From Protea cynaroides (taxonomy: Eukaryota; Streptophyta; Magnoliopsida; Proteales; Proteaceae), in contig CM053266.1 in the NCBI GenBank assembly GCA_028583415.1, positions 40,543,758 through 40,607,757 on the forward strand: DNA of 64,000 nucleotides, written 5' to 3'. The number at the start of each line of letters is the position of its first letter. Positions within the stretch are counted from its first letter, which is position 1. Under the pieces are notes generated by a model, which worked only from the letters and a program-made list of their open reading frames with translations, searched no databases and was not told where the DNA came from. The translations under genes and the position numbers were made by a program. Shown one piece after another: positions 11,856 through 21,135 of the stretch.

Positions 11856-13727
11856 ATGGACAAATTCGTCTTTCCTCGTTCCGCTTCTTCTGACGGCCAT
11901 AAACCCATCCGAAGGTAATTACTCTTCTGTAATCAATTTTCTTCCAGGACTATATATGCAGATGAAGTTTTTTGATGCGTTCTCTAGTTTTAAGAATCAC
12001 TAAATTGAGATTGTCTTTAATTCAAGGCGTCGATGGTGGAGGAGCATTGCCGAGTTGGATGGCAGGTTATCTTCCAAGTATCGCCATGAATTGTCTAGTT
12101 TGTTGCTTGAATCCTATTCTGAGGTATCCTTGCCTATGTTTTCCTGTTAATTTTATTTTTTTAAGGTTTTTATTTTCCATTTCTGCTTTCGGGATTTTAT
12201 TGTGAAAAAGGGGGAAGAAAATTTTGTTGATGTTTCCGGCACTAAAATTCATACTATTGCATTTTGTGAAGATAGGAGCTTTCAGTCATTTGTACTACAT
12301 TGGTGGCAGGAGATGTCCGACGCATGTATGGGCCTTCATTACTCGGTGGTTCTACATTTGCTTCGTTCACATAATAATTTTTTTAATGGATTACTCAGTC
12401 ATTGATTTTGAAGCTCAAGTTCCACCTCCACCGTGCAGATGCATCGCATTGGTGACATTGTTGAGCCAAGTCGTCGAGCACCTCTTAGAAGGTCAGCAAG
12501 TTATTTTGTATGTCCAAGTTCTATATTGTTGTTTTACCCAAAAAAAAAAAAAAAAAGAACTTCTATATTGTTGCACACTTATCTCCTTTCTTTCCATGAT
12601 GCCTAAGATGCTCTTGTCATTGTCCTGCTTTATTGTCTTCTCCCATTAACTGCTGATCTTTTACCCAATTACTAACTTTAAGGAACTTACTTGAGCAAAT
12701 GACACATAGTCCTTGTTTTTTTGGAATAAACATAGACCATATGACTAATTATACTAAAGTTCAAAAACTCGGTTTCGGTGCGGTTTTGGTCTGGCCAAAA
12801 CTTCAATTGAAATGGACAAAATTTCAACGAAACGGTGTATTTTTTGGCTGGCACAAGGATTGGATTTGATTACCCAAATGACCAAAATATTGCTTACCTG
12901 ATGTAGAGATGCTGACCACAATGACAAAATATCGTCCGAAATATTGCATTTTTCTAATTCAGATGTCATTTCATTACGGACCAGTTTGAATTTTGGATTT
13001 CGATGAAATTTTACTGAGTTTTTGAACTATGGATCAAATTGCATTATACCAGCCATCATTAAAAATCTGGTTTCAATTCAATTGATAACATTGCAACGTA
13101 TCACAATTGTACCCTATTTTTCAACCTTAAAAATTCTGATTTTGAACAGACACATGATCAGAGTTTAGACAGGAGAATGTTCAAACTTCTGCTATGTTCC
13201 ATGTTTAATATTTTTCTTCAGAGCAGATTTATGATTTCTTTTGCTTACCCTTAAAATTACTGAACCGTAAAGAAAATTTATTTGTTGCTGTTGTTACTCT
13301 TAATTGCAGATTCATTGTGATTTATAATTTTAGTTATTCTTTTACCAAAAAATAATAATAATAATTTTAGTTATTCCATTATGTTCCTACATTGGTTATT
13401 TAGTGTGCCGGTTTATGCTCTCTCTCCCTCTTCTTTATTGCCTCCTGACTGTGGTGCGGTAGTGGAAATTATCATTCGGTTTGAAGCTGATTATGGAAAC
13501 CATACCTTCACATTCAGTGGTTTAACAGTCTTTGCTATTAATTCATGAATGGGATCATGACCTTCCTTTCTGCATGATTTATTTCTATGTTTTTCATGTT
13601 CATGTCTCTATGTATTGTCTCTATATTTTCATTTGTAATCTCTAATATTTGTTCTTCTGATGGACACAATTTTTTTTTCATCATCTGTTTCAGAGAGGGC
13701 ATTTCTGGACTAGAATTTGACACCAAG
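11856..13727 (+). CDS. Duplicated 5' end (exons 1-4) of the WD40 gene, copy A
   Basis: Exons 11856-11914, 12027-12123, 12439-12491 and 13694-13727 match exons 1-4 of the full gene at 21136 and keep every splice site and phase. They encode the first 81 residues, MDKFVFPRSASSDGHKPIRR to GISGLEFDTK. Three residues differ from copy B: Glu48 (Lys in B), Ser51 (Ala) and Arg65 (Pro). The rest of the gene follows copy B only. Copy A could therefore be an inert partial duplicate, or an alternative promoter whose exon 4 splices to exon 5 at 25096, since phases agree (0 to 0). The presumed promoter and 5' UTR are also duplicated, but in A the Mutator-like element ends about 430 bp upstream of the ATG. 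Confidence 0.75.
12758..13028. mobile_element. MITE with AGTTCAAAAACTC terminal inverted repeats
   Basis: Begins AGTTCAAAAACTCGG and ends GAGTTTTTGAACT, an inverted pair, with an AT-rich interior rich in AAAATTT and GGTTTCG motifs. It lies in intron 3 of the copy-A WD40 exons. Copy B keeps the right part (near 21925-22130) but has lost the left end. No clear TSD, so superfamily is uncertain. Confidence 0.55.
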
Positions 13728-13819
13728 GTGAATTCTAGATCTCCATTTGCATCTATAAATTTTCAAATGAAGAAATCTATTGATATTGTAGAGTTGTCTA
13801 GTTTCGGTGATATTTGTTA

Positions 13820-14447
13820 GGGTAAATTACTTGTACCTCCTCTGAATTTTGCCCTAATTCCAGGGCCTCCCCTAAAGTTTCGAAGAGAGGCCAAAATTAG
13901 AGATTCTGGGTGAGAAGAGAGAGAATGGTAGCTGGAGTAGTTGAGTAGCAGTGTTGCTGCTTTAATGACAGCTGCAGCGACGACAGCTGCATCAACCACA
14001 GCAGTGGCAGCTTGGAATAGGGGCGTCAGTGGCAGTGGGAACAAGAAGCTTGTTCTTCTTCACACATCTACGTAGAGAGAGGGAGAGACGGGTCTCTTAT
14101 CCGACTGGGACCCAAACTGTGTAAGCCCCCCCTTGTACTTGTAGCAGATTGAACGAGAGAAAATTTCTGTTATAATCTACCATAGAAGAGAGAGATAGAG
14201 AAGGGAGGAACAGGGAGGTAGTTAGGTAGGGGAAGAGAAGCAAAAATGTCACTTCACTCCTCTATTACGGATAGTTTTGCCATTAAAATATTAAGATTGA
14301 GATGACATCATCATCAGAAATACCAAACGGATTAGGGCTACCTCTAACAACCTTTTGAATTTAGGCGAAACGGTTGTAATTGTTTGAAACTTTAGGATAA
14401 GGCCTGGAATTAGGGAAAAGTTAAAGGGAGGTATGAGCAATTTATAC
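13820..14447. mobile_element. Mutator-type MITE, copy A
   Basis: Perfect 9-bp TSD TATTTGTTA at 13811-13819 and 14448-14456. Terminal inverted repeats of about 60 bp, left GTAAATTACTTGTACCTCC, right the complement of ATAAATTGCTCATACCTCC. No coding capacity. The same insertion in copy B is at 22900-23489, so it predates the duplication. Confidence 0.8.
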
Positions 14448-14469
14448 TATTTGTTATTTAAAATATATT

Positions 14470-15090
14470 AAGATGCTCTGTTATATCCAAGGATTAAAGT
14501 ATCGTGTATCAGTAGCATATCGGTCGGATGATTTGAAGAGATGTATCGTGGAAACGGTGGATACGCTAAGATACAGGCAAGATACACAGGGGAATGATTA
14601 AGGAACATACAAAACATAATTTTTAAGTATAAAAATACTATAATAAACAATCTTGAAGTATTTTCAAGGATTTAAGATATAATTGATGACATTCGATGAG
14701 CTACAACCTTCGATTCACATGAACTATAGGTTTTCAGCAAGGAAGAAGACCAGAAAAGTGAAAAAAAAAAAAAAAAAACTATTTGTATTATATATGTATT
14801 GACCATATCGGTTCATATCAAGGTGTATTGGTTTGTATCGAGGTGTATCGAGCTGTATCAATAAGTGATTCTTATTATTTGCGAGAATGGGAACTTAAGT
14901 ATATCGATACGTATCAAGGGTATCTACCATATCGAGGTGTATCTAGTTTATCCGTTCGATATGGTCGATTCATGTGGATACACTTTTTGTTTAAATAAAA
15001 GAGATATGTATTGAAAAGTATCATATCGACCACTGCTGATAAGTATCAATGGATACAAGGTGTATCGTATTGATACTTAAAACTATAGGT
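14470..15090. repeat. GTATCG-rich degenerate repeat region, copy A
   Basis: Dense repetition of TATCG, GTATC and GATAC words (for example TGTATCGAGGTGTATCGAG). The counterpart in copy B is about 23530-24150. Probably an old repeat; no termini found. Confidence 0.55.
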
Positions 15091-15644
15091 ACATCACTTA
15101 TAAAGGGTACAAAATCTGCTTTCAAAAATAAACATCCGGCTTGGTCTATATATTGCCCTCTATTGTCTTAAAAATTTCTCTACTTTTAAAGATGTCTCAG
15201 AACATCTCTCAAGTTAAGTCATGTAAAAGTTGCTCAACAATATCTTTAGGATTATGTTATTAGAATTTCTTGGTTACCTCTTTTTATATGAAAACTTTTC
15301 TTGATATACTTTTGTATTGTAGAAGAATTACTGGCAGTTGCTTCCTATCTACCTTATCTAGTTTCAAGCTTGCAAATCTATCACCATTGTTATCAGGCCG
15401 GACTGGTTTTGTCTTATTTCATGCAATACTGATTGTTTTTTCATCCCTTTATATATTCTTTATTTTGCCTGCCATTTATGCAAACTTGTTATTAGTTGAT
15501 AATTGATTTTTGAGTATGTAGCGACATAGGATTTTTGACTCTCTTGCTTGCTCTTGGATTGTGAATTCCAATGGTTATAGCATGAAGTAAATTGTATGAG
15601 AAGTCCTTAGTAATGATGATATGTTATGACATGGTACGAAAGTT

Positions 15645-15813
15645 ATAAAAATTATTTTTACACATAGACATACCAAACTTATTTCTTATTCTATAATCTA
15701 TTTTTTATTGTAGTTACGAAACGATATTTTATTTTTGATCAAAAATAGTTTTCAAAAATACATTTTGATAAATAAACAAAAATCAAAAACAAAAATAATA
15801 CTAAACACAGCTT
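15645..15813. other. Filler at the junction of the two duplication copies
   Basis: 169 bp of very AT-rich sequence between the end of copy A (CGAAAGTT) and the start of copy B (AAGAAGAG). It matches neither the sequence following copy B nor that preceding copy A, so it is either filler made at the duplication joint or a later insertion. Confidence 0.6.
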
Positions 15814-16210
15814 AAGAAGAGAATATTTGTGTGGTTCTAAAAAAAATAAAATATGATGGCTTGTTTCTCTAACTTACTATTTCTTATCTGCTAAGTTATT
15901 TCTAGATGCCTTTTCTCATTCAAGTTTATTTTGGTACCAAGGTTTGATACACGTGATTTATATTTAATAAAAAAATATTGAAAAAAAAAAATGGAGCTAT
16001 CAGGATCGGCCACTTAATATAAAGTTCAATCAGATTTTGAAACTTCGGATTTTTGGTATATTTTAGTAAGTGATTCCATTTAGTTGGGATAAAACAGAAT
16101 TAAGTTTATGTTTAAGAATAAATATTTGGTTATTTGTATGTTCAGGTAAAAAATTTGGATTTCTGAATACCATAAAAGTACCTGAACTGATTAGAAATCA
16201 TAACCATCCC

Positions 16211-16453
16211 GCTAGAATAGAAATCCTTTCCCGCCTGAGTTTGGGCGGGAGACTTGGCGGCTCGGATGGATGGCCGCCACCTGGCTCTCGGGTGGATCCG
16301 AACCCTCCATCTGAGTCGACACCCGAGCTGACAAGTTGAGCCGACAGGGGTGTCGGCTCAGATGGAGGGCTAGGATCCACCCGAGAGCCAGGTGGCGGCC
16401 ATCCATTCGGGCTGCCAAGTCTTCCGCCCAAACTCAGACGGGAGAGGATGTGG
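16211..16453. mobile_element. Foldback (long-hairpin) MITE inserted in copy B
   Basis: The insertion is almost entirely one inverted repeat: ATGGCCGCCACCTGGCTCTC near 16270 is answered by GAGAGCCAGGTGGCGGCCAT near 16383, with arms of roughly 110 bp and a short loop near 16330. Copy A has the empty site. Flanking AACCATCCC (16202-16210) and ATCCATCCC (16454-16462) form a 9-bp near-perfect TSD, as for Mutator-type elements. Much GC-richer than its surroundings. Confidence 0.75.
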
Positions 16454-16465
16454 ATCCATCCCACC

Positions 16466-16673
16466 AAGGGGTGTAAGTTTAGCCTTGGAACCCGAGTCTG
16501 CTTTGAACTCCGCAAGGCCTGGCATGGGCCTTTCAGCCCGCAAGGTGGGCCTGGTCATGGATTTAGGCCCGAGTCAGGCTGGTTTGTGTTGGACTAGACC
16601 TAGATGAGTTGAGGGGACCTAGAGTTATGCTTGGATTTTAAAAACCCAATCCAACCTGCCCGTAGCACCCTTA
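16466..16673. mobile_element. hAT-type MITE, copy B (internally deleted)
   Basis: Orthologous to the element at 6871-7290, with the same ends and ATCCCACC TSD (16458-16465, 16674-16681). It lacks about 210 bp of the middle. The foldback insertion sits immediately left of its TSD. Confidence 0.7.
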
Positions 16674-17203
16674 ATCCCACCCATTAATAATCCTGTTATA
16701 CATAAAGAGAATTGAGAACTTATTCGATGCCCAGATCAAGATTGCCTAATTAATAATTTGGAAACTTTCCTAAATTGAATACTACCAATAAGGTTATTTT
16801 TAGATTTGAAAAAAAGGGGTTAATTTTTATACATGGGCCACGTATTAGTCTTTATGGCCACGTAATAGTCTTTCATTCAATATAGAAGGGATAATTTTAA
16901 GATCACATTTCTTCATCGGATGGTTAAAAATACGATCATATAAATACATAACCATATAAAAAATTGATCTTTTACCAAAAAAATAAATTAAATAATTCAT
17001 AACTCTAGCAAAAATAGAAAGTCCCACTTTTAAATTGGAAACTCCTTCCCAATTCAGTATCTGTCTGTATACGTTATATTCTGATGAAATGGGTGTCGTG
17101 GAAATTATCTCAGTCTTAAAACTTAAACCCCAAGCTTGTATCCTTCCTAAATTATACCTCATGCTTTCCTTCCTAAACTTTATCGCATGATCTCCCGTAT
17201 AAC

Positions 17204-17210
17204 TATAAAT
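17204..17210 (+). promoter_or_regulatory. TATA box candidate of the fused EAR-type gene
   Basis: TATAAAT, 89 bases before the ATG at 17299, in CCCGTATAACTATAAATTAG. The same place in copy A (7811) reads TTTAAAT, so A has lost the canonical box. Confidence 0.45.
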
Positions 17211-17298
17211 TAGCCTGCAGAGCCACTACTGTCTGTGTGGAATTACCAGTTGATTTCTCTATTCTGATCATTCCTCTCTTTTAGTTTCTTTATTCTTC

Positions 17299-18075
17299 AT
17301 GTCTCAACCTGCAAAGATGGAGGCTACTTGGAATCATTACTTCGTCCAAACAAAAGATGAGGAGAAGAAGGTGTCACTGGAATTAACGTTAGGGAATAGT
17401 AGTACGGAAGATGAGAAACACTACAAACGTACTCTGGTGATGATTAGGCCGGTTGTAGAACCAGAACTAGAACTAGTTCCGCATGTTCTGAATTCATGGG
17501 AGACCAACGAGGTTTCAAGCTCCCTGGGCCATCTGTCGAGTCCATTGATGGGTAAAGCGCGCGGTCATGGAGCAGAGACGAAGTTCACGGTTGAGATTGA
17601 TGGCTGCGAGAGAAACATGGATACCATAAGTACTGATCATTCCTCTCTTTTAGTTCCTTTATTCTTCATGTCTCAACCTGCAAAGATGGAGGCTACTTGG
17701 TTTCATCACTTCGTCCCAACAAAAGATGAGGACAAGAAGGTGTCACTGGAATTAACGTTAGGGAATAGTAGTACGAGAGATGAGAAACACTACAAACGTA
17801 CTCTGGTGATGATAAGGCCGGTCATAGGACCAGAACTAGAACTACTTCCGCATGTTCAGAATTCATGGGAGACCAACAACGTTTCAAGCTCCCTGGGCCA
17901 TCTGTCGAGTCCATTGATGGGTAAAGCGCGCGGTCATGGAGCAGAGACGAAGTTCACGGCTGAGATTGATGGCTGCGAGAGAAACATGGCCGATACCATA
18001 AGTACTGATCTCTGTCTTGGTTTAGCTTCAACCAGTGGAGCAGAAACCGCTCCCACGCGTTACTGGAAGAACTGA
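17299..18075 (+). CDS. Fused double-module EAR-type protein (copy B)
   Basis: 258 residues holding two copies of the 135-residue module seen at 7906. Module 1 (residues 1 to about 113) starts MSQPAKMEATWNHYFVQTK, keeps VSLELTLG, and breaks off after NMDTISTD, losing its C-terminal LCLGL motif. A linker of about ten residues (HSSLLVPLFF) follows, which is translated former 5' UTR. Module 2 (from Met124) is complete, with LELTL and DLCLGLAST. The junction lies at CTGATC, present both in the end of module 1 (TACTGATCTCTG in the intact gene) and in the 5' UTR (TTCTGATCATTCC). Three LxLxL motifs remain in total. The reading frame is open throughout despite the fusion. Module 2 is nearly identical to the copy-A gene; module 1 is more diverged. 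No known family recognised; a repressor or adaptor role rests only on the LxLxL motifs. Confidence 0.65.
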   Translation: MSQPAKMEATWNHYFVQTKDEEKKVSLELTLGNSSTEDEKHYKRTLVMIRPVVEPELELVPHVLNSWETNEVSSSLGHLSSPLMGKARGHGAETKFTVEIDGCERNMDTISTDHSSLLVPLFFMSQPAKMEATWFHHFVPTKDEDKKVSLELTLGNSSTRDEKHYKRTLVMIRPVIGPELELLPHVQNSWETNNVSSSLGHLSSPLMGKARGHGAETKFTAEIDGCERNMADTISTDLCLGLASTSGAETAPTRYWKN

Positions 18076-18771
18076 GTTTCCTTCTCCCTCTTCCTCGCAT
18101 TACTTTCACTCTGCTGCTCTTTCTTTATCAGTAATTTTCCATTGAAGTTTTCATAATTAAATTTGTAGATGGTTATTTGTTATGGATGGTTAGTTTGAGT
18201 TTTATATGTTTTTAATTAATTCACTTCCTTTGCATTATTAGTGGAGATTTGCTTCAATTAAGTACTGCTTCCGTGAGAATCTGATTAATTGTTTTCGGCT
18301 GCAATAACTTACCTCATATACCAGTGTTTTTAAACTTAAAACTGATCATGATCACTGTGGACTTAATTAAATTACCTTGCTCGATCTATGAGTCAATCAA
18401 AATTAAATTTAAAAAAAAAAAAAGGAAAATGGTTTCCTACAATTAATCTCATTGTAAATCTCAATATCTTCAATAGAATCCACAAGATCGAGTTAAGAAT
18501 CAATGACATTGTAGGAATCTTCTTTTCAAAAATAAAATAGAATTAGACTTCAAACTACAATCATGGATGCCACATCAGGAAAAGTTGCAGTGACTTGTGT
18601 TAATATCATATTCCTCCATCCTATGCCAAAGCGACGTGTGTCTAAGATCTTGAGGATATAACATGTGTTTTATATGGGGCAATGTACTATTTGAATTACG
18701 ACGTTGACCGACATAAAGATAACCCTTCATACATATGTTGTTCTATTTTCAAATAGTTTCCCACTTTGGAG

Positions 18772-19278
18772 TAGGGCTGCAACAGGGCCGGATTGGGTTG
18801 GGTTTTTGAAAATCCTAATCTTAACTTTGGCTATTTAAACTTAATTCTAATCCAATCCAACCCTACCAGGGTCAAAAAATGTACAACCTTAACCCTAACC
18901 CTGGTAGGGTTGGGTTTATCCCTAACCTACTGTTTAACCCTAACCTACCCTGATTGACTCTAAGAGGGCCGGGTTAACCCTAATTAACTCTAATTTAGGG
19001 TCAGATTGACCCTGATTGGCCCTGAAACATACAACAAATTGTCAAATAACATACATATAACAATTATAACTTAAAGATATAACAAACACACATATATAGG
19101 GTTGGGCCGAGCCGAGTTCAACTTAGGGGGTCAACCCTAACCCAGCCCAACCCAGACAGGGTTGATCAAAATTTGAGCCATAACCAACCCTACCAGGGTT
19201 TGGGCCGGATTCAACCCTGCCAGGGCTCAGGACTGGTTTGGGTGGGTTCGGGTTGTCAGGGTAAAACTTGCACGCCTA
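18772..19278. mobile_element. hAT-type non-autonomous element, copy B only
   Basis: Bounded by a perfect 8-bp TSD CTTTGGAG (18764-18771 and 19279-19286). Imperfect TIRs are TAGGGCTGCAA and the complement of TTGCACGCCTA. The interior is rich in GGGTTGG and CCCTAACC words and has no ORF. Copy A has the uninterrupted target near 8993 (CCCACTTTCGAGGG), so the insertion followed the duplication. Confidence 0.88.
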
Positions 19279-20054
19279 CTTTGGAGGGAAACGTTTCCTC
19301 TGTCAATACGTATATGCTATGTTTATTGGACTTTGGCAATTGCTTATATGATAATTCGAAGACCACAATCTAGCGGTGGACTGTTGAAGACAAGATTATC
19401 AGTAGTTCAACAACCAACAAACGAGTAATATGGACCACATCTGACAGTTGTACATTCCTTTATAAATTCACAAGCACAAATGTAAATGGATAGATAATTT
19501 CACATCCAATCTTATACTCAAATCTTACCCCATTCTTAAATAAGCAATTCTTCTTACTTTGCTCCATACTATTTGCTTTGCAAATTAACTTAATCATCCT
19601 TTGAAGTGGTCATCCGATTATCCAATCCATTCATCGTGAATGAAATTTCCTTTGCTTTCAGGTTCTTACCTCGAACTCCGTTAAACTGTGGGAAATCGAT
19701 TTGTATGCGGCCAACTTGAAGACAGCGTGGACAATTAGTTTTGAGGGGCAATAGCTTAAAAACTATCATAATTAACTAGACTAGACTAATTTTGAGGGGC
19801 AACAGCTTAAAAACTATCATAAATTGGAAAGTATTAATAAGGGTCGATTTCAGTAGTTAGAAGAAAAAAATTAAATAATTCGTTAATTAACTAAAATAGA
19901 AACTTGATCACTTTTAAAATCAGAAACTGTTGACCAAGTCAATACTTTGTCGAGCATCGGGATGGGTAATCTCATTGCGCGTAAAATCGATTGGAATATA
20001 CATGTAACGTTTTACCCTTTCTTAAATCAATGGCCTGTGGAGGTTTCTTCTTTC

Positions 20055-20372
20055 ATTGATCGTCAACCTGCAAAGATGGAGGCTTGTTGGTATTATCACT
20101 TTTGTTTTCACTGAAATTTATGGAATTCAGTCCGACGAAGGATGAGTGGTACTACAAACGTCAACTGGTGATGATAAGGCCGATTAAAGAACCAGAGCGA
20201 GAACTAGTTATGCATGTTCTGTAGGATCCATGGGAGAGCAAGGTTTCAAGCGACGTGCGCTTTCTTTCAAGACTGAGATTGATGGTGAAAGACATCGACA
20301 CCGTGACTGATCTCTGGGTTGATTCAACATCAGCAGGCGGGGCAATAATGGCTTCTCCAAGTTGTACAAGAG
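20055..20372 (+). pseudogene. Decayed relative of the EAR-type gene (copy B)
   Basis: Counterpart of 9709-10021 with the same lost start, the same missing LELTL segment and additional stops (for example TGTAGGATCC after GCATGTTC). Recognisable by CAACCTGCAAAGATGGAGGC and GGTTTCAAGCGACGTG. Confidence 0.8.
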
Positions 20373-20494
20373 GGTTGTAGCCTATTTAGTAGTCCATGAG
20401 GGACTAAACTCTAAACATTCTCTCGCACATATGGTAATGCTTACTGCAAATATTGAGGAATCGGTTGGAATCAGGCTTTTTCAGGGTTAAGGCC

Positions 20495-20722
20495 CTGACT
20501 GGATCCGCATCCTCTCCTCCCAACCACTGGGAGGTCAGAGGCAGTCTTATCTGGATGGTCTACACGCGGGTCTCGATGAATGAATCGATACCCAGCCGGC
20601 AAACCAGGTTTACAAGGAATGTCGTCTCAGACGTGGGTCTCAGATTCACCCGAGAACCACGTGTTGACTATCTGGGTAAAGCTGCTGTTTCTTCCAAAAC
20701 CGGTGGGAGGAGACAATGTGAA
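20495..20722. mobile_element. Degenerate foldback insertion, copy B
   Basis: Sequence absent from copy A, where GGTTAAGGCCGGTGAC is continuous near 11437. The ends pair imperfectly: GCATCCTCTCCTCCCA near 20507 against TGGGAGGAGACAATG near 20704. It resembles the foldback at 16211 in base composition and in its ATCCGCATCCTCTC / GGATGTGGATCC ends. TSD not convincing. Confidence 0.5.
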
Positions 20723-21135
20723 TACCGGTGACTGTTGGCTGAATTCCGGTTAATTCGGTCCCGTTCCAACTGATTTTGGCAGAATCGGAATCTTTCTCAA
20801 TCCAGATTACTTGAACCATGATACTCTGAGAGAGGGGGAAGGGGAAGGGGAAGAGGAAGAGGAGAGAGGAGACTGGTTGTGTTGCTTTCTAACCGTTAAA
20901 ATTGCGTGGGCAATTTTGGAATTTTGGATGGCCCCAAATCACGAAGGCGGGAAACCCTTGAACAACAACGCCAAAGTCGCCAACCATCAAAAGATCGTCT
21001 CTCATATCACTCCCTCTACTCAAATCCCAGTACCGGCCTCTGGAGCTCAGAGAAGCCTTTTGATCTCTCCATTGTTGTTCTTCTACATCCTTTGAACTGT
21101 TTGTGTCCTACACCATCCTCGCTAAAGCTTTGTCA

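Larger units (their letters stand above)
5736..15644. repeat. Tandem segmental duplication, copy A
   Basis: Aligns collinearly with 15814-24668. Both copies begin AAGAAGAGAATATTTG and end GACATGGTACGAAAGTT. Coding blocks are almost identical; non-coding blocks differ by scattered substitutions and indels. Copy A carries a 1290-bp Mutator-like insertion (10135-11424) and about 0.75 kb of extra sequence near 5820-6565 that B lacks. B carries a fused EAR gene, two foldback insertions and a hAT element that A lacks. Confidence 0.9.

Noticed and set aside
12202..12405. Possible extra WD40 exon (frame with GTKIHTIAFCEDRSFQSF)
   Set aside because: Exon 2 and the MHRIGDIVEPS exon already join in phase, and the frame has no acceptor that fits the phase of exon 2. 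Copy A also lacks the TTAATTACAG present in copy B without harming the model.
16198..16515. Several minus- and plus-strand frames of 60-105 residues
   Set aside because: They are translations of the GC-rich foldback hairpin, which is open on both strands because of its symmetry.
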